Shown: positions 27,892 through 37,956, counted from the first letter of the stretch. The stretch: DNA of 64,000 nucleotides from UBA4465 sp002292365 (GCA_943788615.1 CALSQY010000002.1:62001-126000), one strand, 5' to 3'. Notes: a model not told the origin generated them from the sequence alone. Made by a program: numbers and translations.

Positions 27892-27908
27892 ATCTCATAA
27901 TATGAGAT
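27892..27908. promoter_or_regulatory. Perfect 17-bp palindrome, candidate operator
   Basis: ATCTCATAATATGAGAT has two perfect 8-bp arms around one central base. It lies in the 216-bp gap between the divergent xylose operon and the ROK operon, where a shared repressor or activator site would be expected. No T-tract follows, so it is not a terminator. The regulator is not in this window. Confidence 0.55.
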
Positions 27909-27996
27909 GATTTGGTTAAGCGTTAGGTTAAATTAGACTAGTTGAATTAGGAAGGTCTGGAAATAAATCCAGTATTTAAAGTTAAAATAAGAAAAA

Positions 27997-28901
27997 ATGC
28001 CAATTTGGGGAATAGATTTAGGAGGGACTAAAATAGAAGGAGTGGTTCTGAATGACGATAAAGTACCCAAAATATTGGTGAGAAAGCGTATCGATACAGA
28101 AGCCGCCCAAGGTTATCATCACATCATCAGTAGAATAAAATTACTTATTGATACAATGGCTCATGAATTGGGTTATTTTCCAGAAAAGATAGGCCTCGGA
28201 ACTCCAGGAGCCATTGATCCTATTTCAGGTCTCATGAAAAACGCAAATACGACCATACTCAATGGGAGGTACTTTAAGGAAGATGTCAAAAAGGCTTTGG
28301 ATATCCCTTTACAAATGGCAAATGATGCCAATTGTTTTGCTTTGGCAGAATATAAAATGGGCATAGTTGCGCGCGAATCACCTCAAGCAAACGTAGTCTT
28401 TGGGGTGATTATGGGTACTGGTGTTGGCGGGGGTATTGTAGTCAATGGGCAATTGATCCATGGGCGTCAAGGCATTGGGGGAGAATGGGGCCATAATTTT
28501 TTAGACGTTTCTGGAGGTCCCTGTTATTGCGGTAAAACAGGCTGTGTGGAAACCGTTATTTCAGGTAAAAATTTAGAGCGGTATCATCACGAAAAATTTC
28601 ATGAATCAAAAAAACTCAAGGATATTTATCAAGGACATCTCTCGGGAACGTCACCCAATGATTCACTCATACAATTAACAGATTGATAACACAGTTTGGA
28701 AGGGCAATGGCTGGAGTAATCAATATCTTGGACCCTGACATTATCGTCATCGGAGGAGGCGTGGGAAATATTGATTTACTGTATACGGAGGGCTTAAAAG
28801 AGATAAAAAAGCATGTCTTTAATTCAAAGTTGGATACTATTTTTCACAAACCCTTATTGGGAGACAGTGCGGGGGTCTTTGGCGCAGCCTATTTAGCTTA
28901 G
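27997..28901 (+). pseudogene. ROK-family sugar kinase, frameshifted
   Basis: Probable ATP-dependent sugar kinase. The start PIWGIDLGGTKIEGVVL is the phosphate-binding loop, ANDANCFALAE carries the catalytic Asp, and GHNFLDVSGGPCYCGKTGCVE is the zinc-binding ROK signature. The frame breaks at about 28680-28685: SLIQLTD reads into a stop while LITQFGRAMAGVINILDPDIIVIGGG continues in another frame to 28901, consistent with one missing base. No N-terminal helix-turn-helix exists, so it is an enzyme and not a XylR-type regulator. First gene of a tight operon divergent from the xylose genes. Confidence 0.85.
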
Positions 28902-28903
28902 CC

Positions 28904-29971
28904 ATGGCTGCTCCAGAGATCTTATAAACGAACATCTTGACACGGTTTTAAAGGGTGCCTGGGAGTCCAATATCAACAATCAGTCAAGATGGGTGATTTT
29001 CAGTGACCTTCACTATGGGTGATGGAAGCGTACAAAAGATGATTTTAAGCCTAATTCTGAGTTGTTTCAAAGTACTTTGAGGGACTATTATCTAAAACAT
29101 AATTATTCTTTAATACTCAATGGAGACGTTGAGGAGTTACAAAGATTTTCATTGGATGTGATTTTGAAGAATTGGAAGCCTGTTTATAAGCTTTTTGATG
29201 CCTTTGCAAACAAAAACCGATTGGCCAAAACCTACGGAAACCATGATCTTCAGTTGAAGTTTCAAAAGCCACCTTATGATTATCAAATGTCAGAAGCCTG
29301 TAAATTAAGTTATGAGGGGGGGCATATTTTTATTTATCATGGGCATCAAGCCTCAAAAAAATATCAGCGTCAGAATGATTTAGTAGGGTTCACATTGAAA
29401 TATTTTGCCAACCCTCTTAAGGATAAAAAACTATTCTGTTTCACATTCCAGTAAAAAACAATACAAGATAGAAAAACGGGCTTATGAGCATGCCATTAGC
29501 AGGAATCAAATAAGTATCATAGGCCATACGCACCGGCCATTGTTTGAATCTTTACACAAAGTGGATCGATTGCGATTTGAGATTGATCAGTTATGTCGAG
29601 ACTATCTGATCAGCAGACCATCCAATCAGGAGAGTATTGCTCATTCGATCAAGTTTTACCAATCAGAACTTGAAAAAAGTCATCAAATTGATAATTTAAA
29701 AAACACCAATAGTTTTATTTATCATCATAATCTGGCCATACCCTGTCTTTTTAATTCAGGTACGGTCATAGGGAAGCGAGGGATCACATGTTTGGAAATA
29801 TCAGATGGAAAAATGAGATTGATTCATTGGTTTGATAAAAATATCTCCAAAAAATATTTACAGTATACCGGTTATGATCCCATCTTATTGCCCAATACCG
29901 AATTTTATAGAATGGTGATTAATGAAGACACCTTACATTATATTTTTGCACGAATCAAATTATTACGTTGA
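28904..29971 (+). pseudogene. Calcineurin-like metallophosphoesterase, frameshifted
   Basis: Metal-dependent phosphoesterase, substrate unknown. Motifs in order are FSDLH (metal site), NGDVEEL, YGNHD and IIGHTHRP, followed by a C-terminal part with FNSGTVIGKRG. Three breaks are visible: near 28915 (MAAPE, then LINEHLDTVLKGAWE in another frame), at about 29018-29030 (an in-frame TGA just after FSDLHYG) and at about 29415 (KYFANPL, then RIKNYSVSHSS in another frame). With these repaired the protein would be about 355 residues and co-linear. The ATG lies 2 bp after the ROK stop, and the stop overlaps the next ATG. Confidence 0.78.
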
Positions 29972-30874
29972 TGAGAAACCTCTTGATATTTATTACGTTA
30001 CTCGCAGGCGTTCAATGCGGACCGCAAAGTTCCTCTGAGGTATTGGATAAAGGCGGATCACTAGATCTTCAAGGGCATAGAGGTATGCGGGGGTTGTTTC
30101 CTGAGAATTCTATTTTAGGATTCCTTAAAGCGTTGGAATTAGGGGTGAATACCTTAGAATTGGACATTGTGATGTCAGGGGATACCCAATTGGTGGTGAG
30201 TCATGAGCCTTTCATTTCATCAGCGATCTGTCAGTATCCTGGGGGGGAACAGATACCCAAAGAGACGGAAAAGGAGCTGAATATGTATCATATGACTTAT
30301 CAAGAGATCAAGGCATTTGATTGTGGCTCATTATTCAACAATGACTTTCTTTTGCAAGAAAAAAGTAGGATTTCAAAACCTTTATTGACAGAGGTTTTAG
30401 ATACGGTTGAGCAGGTGGCAACCGACAAAGGTCAGCTCATTCATTACAATATAGAATTAAAATCTGAACTAGCATTAGAGGGTGTTTATCATCCTGAAGT
30501 CGCGGTATTTTGTCAAGTAGCTTATCAGGCGATCAATCGATCAAGTAGATTGGCGTAGGATTACCATTCAGTCTTTTGATTTTCGAATCCTGCGATATTT
30601 TAATAAGTATTATCCGGAGGTTCAATTGGCGCTACTTATTGAAAATGAGCTTTCTTGGGAGTTAAACATTGATTCTCTCGGATTTAAACCTGAAATATAT
30701 AGTTGTGACTACGCCCTATTGAGTGCAGAAACCATTAGTGAATTGCAGGAGAAAAACATGAAGGTCATTCCTTGGACGGTGAATGATTCTTTAGATATGC
30801 GGCAACTTATTCATTGGGGAGTGAATGGATTGATTACAGATTATCCTAATATTGCCCTTCAAATATTAAATTAA
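29971..30874 (+). pseudogene. Glycerophosphodiester phosphodiesterase lipoprotein, frameshifted
   Basis: Would hydrolyse glycerophosphodiesters to glycerol 3-phosphate and an alcohol in the periplasm or at the outer membrane. The signal peptide ends at VQC. LQGHRGMRGLFPENS with ELDIVMSGDTQLVVSHE is the GDPD catalytic core, and KVIPWTVND with GLITDYPN is the family C-terminus. One frame change at about 30533-30540 separates the two halves: FCQVAYQA is followed by IDQVDWRRITIQSFDF in another frame. The ATG at 29971 overlaps the preceding stop. Confidence 0.82.
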
Positions 30875-30878
30875 GAAG

Positions 30879-31888
30879 ATGAGTGCTAAGAAATATGATG
30901 TTTATGCCATTGGAAATGCCATTGTAGATTATGAAATTGAAGTTGATAACACCTTTTTAGAAGCAAATGGTGTGGAGAAAGGGTTGATGACATTGGCCGA
31001 ACAAGACCGGCAAGATGGTTTGTTGCGAGCAGCGAAAAGTAACATCAGAAAAAAACAAGCGGGAGGTTCTGCTGCTAATTCTGTGGTAGCCCTTAGCACA
31101 GTTGGGGGGTACTGGCTTTTATTCATGCAAAGTTGCTTCGGATGTTGACGGTACATTTTATAGGGACGATTTAGTAGAACAAGGGGTAGCTACCAATTTA
31201 TCTGATGCCAAGCTCGATGAGGGTGTGACAGGAAAATGCTTGGTAATGATTACTCCCGATGCTGAACGAACGATGAGTACTTTTTTAGGGATTTCATCAA
31301 ATCTTTCTCTCTCAGAATTGAATTTAGATCAATTAGAGAATTCTCATTATTTGTTTTTGGAGGGATATTTGGTTTCAAGTCCTTCTGGTTTTGAAGCGAT
31401 AAAAGAAGCAAAAAAGCGGGCAAAAACGGTAGGTGTTAAAACAGCGCTTACCTTCTCAGATCCAAGTATGGTCAAATATTTTGGAGACCAAATGCATGAA
31501 GTGGTGGGAGAAGGCGTTGATTTACTCTTTTGCAACGAGGAGGAAGCTCGGTTGTATGCCGGAACTGACGATTTAACGCAGGCGATTGAAAAGTTAAAAA
31601 AAATAACGAAGTCTTATGTTTTAACGCTGGGGAGCAAAGGGGCTCAGATCTGGGATGGTGAGAATATCCATCTACATTGATGCTGTAAAGACACAGGCCG
31701 TTGATACAACAGGTGCCGGTGACATTTATGCAGGTACTTTTTTGTATGGAATTAATCATGGACTCTCTTATGTGGAGGCTGGAAATTTAGCGAGTTTGGC
31801 AGCTTCTCAAGTGGTATCACAATATGGCCCAAGACTAAAGAAATCTAAAATTCGAGAATTTCTTACCGAGATAAAGAATAAAAACTAA
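30879..31888 (+). pseudogene. PfkB-family (adenosine kinase-like) kinase, two frameshifts
   Basis: Probable sugar or nucleoside kinase of the PfkB family, nearest in layout to the adenosine-kinase-like branch. Motifs: YAIGNAIVDYE start, QAGGSAANS substrate site, and TTGAGDIYAGTFLYG with the catalytic Asp. The first break is a run of six G at 31107-31112, where five would keep STVGGTGFY in frame; the second is near 31674, where dropping one T restores NIHHIDAVKTQ. Repaired length is about 335 residues, normal for the family. It is last in the ROK operon, 4 bp after the phosphodiesterase gene. Confidence 0.85.
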
Positions 31889-31895
31889 CACTTAC

Positions 31896-31927
31896 TTTGT
31901 AAATGGATATGTATTAACCTATTTTTG
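31896..31927 (+). promoter_or_regulatory. Promoter of rpmH-rnpA
   Basis: TTTG (31896-31899) and TATTTTTG (31920-31927) are 20 bp apart, an exact Bacteroidota consensus match, 35 bp before the rpmH start. Confidence 0.7.
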
Positions 31928-31962
31928 CACTCCGTTTTGCTAGATCAAAATAATAAAATTCG

Positions 31963-32118
31963 ATGAAAAGGACATTTCAGCCATCAGTAAGGAAAAGAAA
32001 AAATAAGCATGGGTTTAGATCCAAAATGGAGACAGCCAGTGGTAGAAACCTCCTTGCCAGAAGAAGAGCAAAGGGAAGGAAAAAATTAACCGTTTCTGAC
32101 GAGAAACGATCCAAATAA
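31963..32118 (+). CDS. rpmH: 50S ribosomal protein bL34
   Basis: The 51-residue basic protein starts MKRTFQPSVRKRKNKHGFR and continues KMETASGRNLLARRRAKGR, the bL34 signature. The last residues (SDEKRSK) are a short lineage-specific tail. It binds 23S rRNA in the large subunit. It lies 10 bp before rnpA, the conserved bacterial order, and has a clear promoter. Confidence 0.97.
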   Translation: MKRTFQPSVRKRKNKHGFRSKMETASGRNLLARRRAKGRKKLTVSDEKRSK

Positions 32119-32128
32119 CATTGAGGGC

Positions 32129-32509
32129 ATGAGTGTATCAGCCCAACCAAAACCTAATTGCAGCTTTTCTAAGACTGAAAGGCTTAGTAGTAAAGTAAAA
32201 ATAGAGGAGCTTTTCAAAAGAGGTTCCTCTTTTCGTTTACAAAAATTCCGGATCATACTACTTTCACAACCACTTGATCAAGGCAGGCAGGTCCTTATCA
32301 GCGTACCTAAAAAACTTCATAAGTCAGCTGTAAGTCGAAATAGAATCAAACGGCTCATTCGCGAAGTCTACAGAAAGAATAGGGAAATTATCAATGCTAG
32401 AGGTCAGGGTTATCTCATGGCAATCATCTACCTCGGGGCCACCATGCCTACCCATAGTGAGGTGGAAGGGCAACTTATTAAACTCTTCAAACGTTTGAGA
32501 TATAAATAA
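32129..32509 (+). CDS. rnpA: Ribonuclease P protein component
   Basis: Protein subunit of RNase P, which with the RNA subunit cuts tRNA 5' leaders. The RNP signature SAVSRNRIKRLIREVYRKN and the SVPKKLHK stretch before it are clear. An N-terminal extension before KTERLSSK is common in Bacteroidota. The length is 126 residues. It lies between rpmH and the second S41 protease gene, with no usual yidD/yidC after it. Confidence 0.95.
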   Translation: MSVSAQPKPNCSFSKTERLSSKVKIEELFKRGSSFRLQKFRIILLSQPLDQGRQVLISVPKKLHKSAVSRNRIKRLIREVYRKNREIINARGQGYLMAIIYLGATMPTHSEVEGQLIKLFKRLRYK

Positions 32510-32537
32510 AGATGAGATTGTCTAAATTTAACGTACA

Positions 32538-34175
32538 ATGAGAAAGTATCCTTTCATAATAATTCCAATAATTCTTTTTTTATTTCTTGCTTTTAAAACC
32601 GTAGAGCAGGATGATCGCTATTTTCAGATCGTAAAGAGCCTAGATGTTTTTACTACCTTATTTAAAGAGGTAAATGCCTACTATGTGGAAGAGATTAATC
32701 CGACTGAGTTGATGAAAATAGGTATTGATGCCATGCTTTCATCTCTGGATCCCTACACAGATTATATTCCAGAAGATGATATTGAAGATTATCGGACCAT
32801 GACCACGGGTGAATATGGGGGTATTGGAGCGGTCATAGAAAAGAAGGGGGGAATCAATACGGTAGTCATGCCCTACAAGAACGCACCTGCGGCACGCTCA
32901 GGACTTTTGATAGGGGATCAAATCTTAAAAATAAACAATATAGCGTTAAGTGGAAAGAAAGCCTATGAGATCAGCAATCTCTTAAAGAGTCAGGTCAATG
33001 CCCAAATAACCTTGGAAATCAAAAGAATGAATAAGCCGGAGGTCTTTGAAATTTCTTTGGCAACCGAAAAAATAGTTATTAAAAACGTACCCTACGCTGG
33101 GTTGATGAAAGCGGGTGTAGGTTACATTAAGTTAACAGATTTTACCACCAATGCAGGTAAAGAAGTAGGTGAGGCCCTCAAGGAATTAACGCAGCAAGGA
33201 GTGTCAAAACTGATTTTAGATTTAAGAGGCAACCCAGGAGGTCTGCTAAATGAGGCCATCAATGTTTCCAATATATTTATACCCAAAGGGGCCGAAATCG
33301 TGAGTACCAAGGGCAAATTAGAGGAATGGACGAAGGTCTACAACACAAAGAACCAATCTATTGACGCTAAAATTCCGTTGGTTGTCTTGATCGATGAGCG
33401 CAGTGCATCCGCGGCGGAAATTGTGGCAGGTGTTGTGCAAGATTATGATAGAGGGGTATTGGTAGGCAGAAAAACTTATGGTAAAGGATTGGTTCAGCAA
33501 ACGCGACCACTGGCTTACAATGCTCAATTAAAAGTTACCACTGCCAAATATTACATACCTAGTGGGCGCTGCATTCAATCGATTGATTATGGTACGAAAG
33601 GAACGGCCAAAATAGCTGATTCATTGAAGTCCACTTTTAGGACATCAAGTGGTAGGGCGGTATTAGATGGAGGGGGTATAGACCCTGACATTTTGATCGA
33701 TTCATCTACATTTGCGGTAGTGTCTTACAAGTTGAAGCAAAAGAATTTAATATTTAACTATGCTACGAAGTATTATTTTGATCATGACACATTGGCGAGT
33801 GCGAGAGATTTTGAGTTAAGCGAGCCAGAATTCCAACAGTTTTTAGCCTGGCTAGAGCACCAATCTTTCGATTATCAAACACCGCTTGAAATTAAATTAG
33901 AACAAGCACTGGACTTGGCCAAATCTGGAGCTAGAAGTGAGCAAGTTCACCAAAGCATTATTGAACTCAATGCGCTCCTTCAAAGCGAAAAAAAGAAGGA
34001 TTTAATCCACCATGAAAGTGAAATAAAACAGCTACTTAAACAAGATATTGTCAGTAGATATTTTTTTCAAGAAGGCATTATTGAGGCTTCTTTTGATACC
34101 GATTTGGACATCCTAAAAGCAGTTGAAATATTGGAAGATACCGAATCTTATAATGGCTTATTAAAACCCAATTGA
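32538..34175 (+). CDS. S41 family C-terminal processing protease, paralogue 2
   Basis: Periplasmic protease with a short N-terminal membrane anchor (about residues 4-20), a PDZ domain (GIGAVIEKKGG through GLLIGDQIL) and an S41 catalytic core. The dyad is Ser291 in ERSASAAEI and Lys316 in RKTYGKGLVQ. At 545 residues it matches the length of the copy at 4.4 kb, but the sequences differ well beyond the core. It begins 28 bp after rnpA and ends 1 bp before the tsaB start, so it belongs to the rpmH-rnpA transcription unit. Confidence 0.93.
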   Translation: MRKYPFIIIPIILFLFLAFKTVEQDDRYFQIVKSLDVFTTLFKEVNAYYVEEINPTELMKIGIDAMLSSLDPYTDYIPEDDIEDYRTMTTGEYGGIGAVIEKKGGINTVVMPYKNAPAARSGLLIGDQILKINNIALSGKKAYEISNLLKSQVNAQITLEIKRMNKPEVFEISLATEKIVIKNVPYAGLMKAGVGYIKLTDFTTNAGKEVGEALKELTQQGVSKLILDLRGNPGGLLNEAINVSNIFIPKGAEIVSTKGKLEEWTKVYNTKNQSIDAKIPLVVLIDERSASAAEIVAGVVQDYDRGVLVGRKTYGKGLVQQTRPLAYNAQLKVTTAKYYIPSGRCIQSIDYGTKGTAKIADSLKSTFRTSSGRAVLDGGGIDPDILIDSSTFAVVSYKLKQKNLIFNYATKYYFDHDTLASARDFELSEPEFQQFLAWLEHQSFDYQTPLEIKLEQALDLAKSGARSEQVHQSIIELNALLQSEKKKDLIHHESEIKQLLKQDIVSRYFFQEGIIEASFDTDLDILKAVEILEDTESYNGLLKPN

Positions 34176-34176
34176 T

Positions 34177-34860
34177 TTGATTTTAAGTCTTGAAACCTCG
34201 ACATCTGTATGCTCAATGGCGTTGCACCAAGAGGGACTGTGCCTAGCAGAGCAGATTTACAACCTGCCCAAGTCACATGCCACCTTAATGCCCGAGGTCA
34301 TAAGGCAGCTGTTAGATAATTTAAACGTACAGCGAAGTGCTTTAGAAGCCATTGCGATATCAGATGGACCGGGATCCTATACGGGATTGCGCATAGGTAG
34401 CGCAACGGGGAAAGGACTTTGCAGTGCATTGGAAATCCCCCTGATTTCAGTCAATTCCTTGGATATCATGATTGAAGAGATGCGGCCTATAGTTTCAGAC
34501 ATCAGTTATATTGCACCCATGATTGATGCCAGACGTATGGAAGTGTATATGAAGTTAGTCAATGAAAAAGGCTCGGAGTTAAAGGATACCCGAGCGGTGA
34601 TTTTAACACCTGACTTATTTGAGAACTATGTTGAGTATCCGATACTCTTGGTCGGGGACGGAGCCAGAAAATGTGAAGGATTTATTGATCATCCTCACCT
34701 AAAAATAGTACCTGATATTTATCCGCGCGCCCAATGTATGGGTATATTAGCCTTTCAAAAGTTTAAAGAGGGATCTTTTGAAAATTTACAAGATTTTGAG
34801 CCAAATTACCTTAAAGTATTCCATACCATGCCCTCCAAAAATCCCTTAGGCAATTTATGA
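34177..34860 (+). CDS. tsaB: tRNA threonylcarbamoyladenosine biosynthesis protein TsaB
   Basis: Part of the TsaBDE complex that makes t6A37 in tRNAs reading ANN codons. The ASKHA fold start ILSLETSTSVCSMAL and the ISDGPGSYTGLRIGSATGKG segment are diagnostic. Start is a TTG at 34177, directly after the preceding stop; no ATG is possible before the conserved ILSLETS. The length, 227 residues, is normal. Its stop overlaps the next ATG (ATGA). Confidence 0.94.
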   Translation: MILSLETSTSVCSMALHQEGLCLAEQIYNLPKSHATLMPEVIRQLLDNLNVQRSALEAIAISDGPGSYTGLRIGSATGKGLCSALEIPLISVNSLDIMIEEMRPIVSDISYIAPMIDARRMEVYMKLVNEKGSELKDTRAVILTPDLFENYVEYPILLVGDGARKCEGFIDHPHLKIVPDIYPRAQCMGILAFQKFKEGSFENLQDFEPNYLKVFHTMPSKNPLGNL

Positions 34861-35372
34861 AAGCAGAAGATACCATCGTCAATAGAGTAGAAAAATCAGG
34901 GCTCTTGACCATTGATTTACAAGATTATCTCACGGATATTCAAACGCGGGTCATAGATCTTAAAGATTATCTTTTTCAAGGCTTGGTGTTAAAAGAGAAA
35001 GATTTTCGACGTACATTAAAGGAGCTTGATGGGGCTCAGTTCAAAGAAGTGGTGGTCTTGATTACTTGTACAGCAGACGCTATCATTCCTGCTTGGGCTT
35101 ACATGCTGCTCATGTCCAAGTTGTCAGGAGTTACGCAGTCTATTGCGATTGGGAATGAAGCAGATTTAGAACGTGTTGTTATTGATCATGCGATTCATAA
35201 AATCAAATGGTCAGATTATGCGGATGCCAAAGTAGTTGTCAAGGGATGTGGATCCGTTAAACAAAGGGATTATGCTTATGCAAAGCTGACCCAGGCCTTA
35301 TTGCCTCATGCGATCAGTGTCATGTATGGTGAGCCATGCAGTACAGTCCCTGTCTATAAAAAATCAAGATAG
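34857..35372 (+). CDS. DUF2480 family protein
   Basis: The 171-residue cytoplasmic protein matches DUF2480 by IVNRVEKSGLLTIDLQDY and the central DLKDYLFQGLVLKEKDFR. The family is largely confined to Bacteroidota and has no established function. The ATGA overlap with tsaB suggests co-translation. Three cysteines (ITCTAD, GCGS, EPCST) are spaced across the C-terminal half; whether they matter is unknown. Confidence 0.9.
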   Translation: MKAEDTIVNRVEKSGLLTIDLQDYLTDIQTRVIDLKDYLFQGLVLKEKDFRRTLKELDGAQFKEVVVLITCTADAIIPAWAYMLLMSKLSGVTQSIAIGNEADLERVVIDHAIHKIKWSDYADAKVVVKGCGSVKQRDYAYAKLTQALLPHAISVMYGEPCSTVPVYKKSR

Positions 35373-35413
35373 ACCCTCAATAATAATTACCAATATTATT
35401 AAAAATTATAGGG

Positions 35414-35430
35414 ATAGATGCTGCATCTAT
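35414..35430. promoter_or_regulatory. Perfect 17-bp palindrome upstream of the rRNA promoter
   Basis: ATAGATGCTGCATCTAT has perfect 8-bp arms around one T. It lies 42 bp after the DUF2480 stop and about 107 bp before the rrn -33 element. No T-run follows directly, so a terminator is less likely than a protein site. Confidence 0.4.
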
Positions 35431-35536
35431 GAAGCATTGTTTTATATTTGCTGGCCCTAAAAGTATGGTAAAGGAGTTAGCGTAAGAGTTGCAAAGTGTG
35501 GGTCTAAAAATTTTTCAATTTTAAAATAACAATAAG

Positions 35537-35569
35537 TTTGCGTTAACTAATATTAATCACTTATCTTTG
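35537..35569 (+). promoter_or_regulatory. rRNA operon promoter
   Basis: TTTG (35537-35540) and TATCTTTG (35562-35569) are 21 bp apart. The region just upstream of TTTG is rich in A/T tracts, as expected for an UP-like element. Transcription should begin near 35575. Confidence 0.75.
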
Positions 35570-35710
35570 CAGACGCTTAGCGAGGGGGGAATTAGAAAGT
35601 TAAGATAAAAGCGAGATTAATCGAACGGATTAATCAACTATTTACGAGCGAATAAATTACAGATGTGGGATCCGAATGGGATTTTCAGGAGTGTTTATGG
35701 CGAGTGAAAA

Positions 35711-35723
35711 AGTTCTTTGAAAT
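35711..35723 (+). promoter_or_regulatory. boxA-like antitermination motif before 16S
   Basis: AGTTCTTTGAAAT resembles the rrn boxA core (TGCTCTTTAACA in E. coli). A near copy, AGTTCATTGACAT, sits before 23S at 37884, which supports a functional role. Confidence 0.5.
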
Positions 35724-35736
35724 GAATGTTTAAATA

Positions 35737-35752
35737 GGTAATAAAATGCTCC
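35737..35752 (+). other. 16S processing helix, 5' arm
   Basis: These 16 nt pair with 37387-37402 (14 Watson-Crick pairs and 2 G-T pairs) to enclose 16S, the expected RNase III type substrate. Confidence 0.75.
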
Positions 35753-35843
35753 GTCTGAATTCTTTTGGGAATGAAGATAGTAGTTAGGTTCAAACACATT
35801 GCCCTTTCGGGGGTCTTGCTTTTCGGAGCATGTAATTCATAAA

Positions 35844-37366
<1,523 letters not shown>

Positions 37367-37386
37367 GGAGACCTTACACTACGTTA

Positions 37387-37402
37387 GGAGCATTTTGTTA
37401 TC
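37387..37402 (+). other. 16S processing helix, 3' arm
   Basis: Complement of 35737-35752; it lies about 21 nt after the mature 16S 3' end. Confidence 0.75.
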
Positions 37403-37477
37403 TATTTATCATTTATTTTATTAAAGTATTGACGGGACCTACCGGATATGTGTGCGTTGAGAGATGGGCAAATAACT

Positions 37478-37551
37478 GGGCCTGTAGCTCAGGTGGTTAG
37501 AGCGCTACACTGATAATGTAGAGGTCCGTGGTTCGAGTCCACGCAGGCCCA
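37478..37551 (+). tRNA. tRNA-Ile (GAT)
   Basis: Acceptor stem GGGCCTG/CAGGCCC with A discriminator; anticodon stem CTACA/TGTAG closes loop CTGATAA with anticodon GAT; T-arm contains GGTTCGAGTCC. It lies in the 16S-23S spacer, the usual position. CCA is not encoded. Confidence 0.97.
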
Positions 37552-37595
37552 CAGTAAAAGGGCTCGCGAGGCGAGTTCAACGGTTCTAAGTTATT

Positions 37596-37669
37596 GGGGG
37601 ATTAGCTCAGCTGGCTAGAGCACCTGCCTTGCACGCAGGGGGTCAACGGTTCGAATCCGTTATCCTCCA
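37596..37669 (+). tRNA. tRNA-Ala (TGC)
   Basis: Acceptor stem GGGGGAT/ATCCTCC (one G-T pair) with A discriminator; anticodon stem CCTGC/GCAGG closes loop CTTGCAC with anticodon TGC; T-arm contains GGTTCGAATCC. It is the second spacer tRNA, 44 bp after tRNA-Ile. CCA is not encoded. Confidence 0.97.
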
Positions 37670-37883
37670 CAAAAACCGTAATAAGGTTTGGAGGAGATTA
37701 AGATTTTATGATAAGTACAAATCAGACGGGTTTGTATGAGAAGTAGACCAGCTAACGCGAGTCAACTGGTTTATTTATAGGCTGAAAAACAAGAGATTGA
37801 TTTAACAGTACTAATCTAGATGCTGAAAAAGATATTGCCATGAGCCATGAGTAATATGTAAGCAGGCTATTTACTAGAAGAAA

Positions 37884-37896
37884 AGTTCATTGACAT
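37884..37896 (+). promoter_or_regulatory. boxA-like motif before 23S
   Basis: AGTTCATTGACAT matches the 16S leader motif at 35711 in 11 of 13 positions and stands just before the 23S processing helix. Confidence 0.5.
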
Positions 37897-37899
37897 GTT

Positions 37900-37941
37900 G
37901 TAAAAGATTTATTGAGAAATAAAATCGAGTATATCGTTATG
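37900..37941 (+). other. 23S processing helix, 5' arm
   Basis: About 40 nt are nearly perfectly complementary to 40834-40873 across the 23S gene, with only a small interior mismatch. This is the expected RNase III substrate bracketing 23S. Confidence 0.85.
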
Positions 37942-37956
37942 ATAATAATTTACTTT

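Larger units (their letters stand above)
35373..35843 (+). other. Upstream region and leader of the rRNA operon
   Basis: No gene is seen here. In order it holds a 17-bp palindrome (35414-35430), the rrn promoter (35537-35569), and a leader of roughly 270 nt with a boxA-like motif (35711-35723), the 5' arm of the 16S processing helix (35737-35752) and a local hairpin CCC-TTTC-GGG near 35803-35812. Confidence 0.7.

Noticed and set aside
27997..28901. ROK protein as the XylR regulator of the divergent xylose operon
   Set aside because: It begins directly with the kinase phosphate loop and has no helix-turn-helix domain, so it is a sugar kinase.
31102..31112. Programmed ribosomal frameshifting at the G6 run in the PfkB gene
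   Set aside because: Neighbouring genes carry similar lesions without slippery sites, so a shared technical or decay cause is more likely than recoding.
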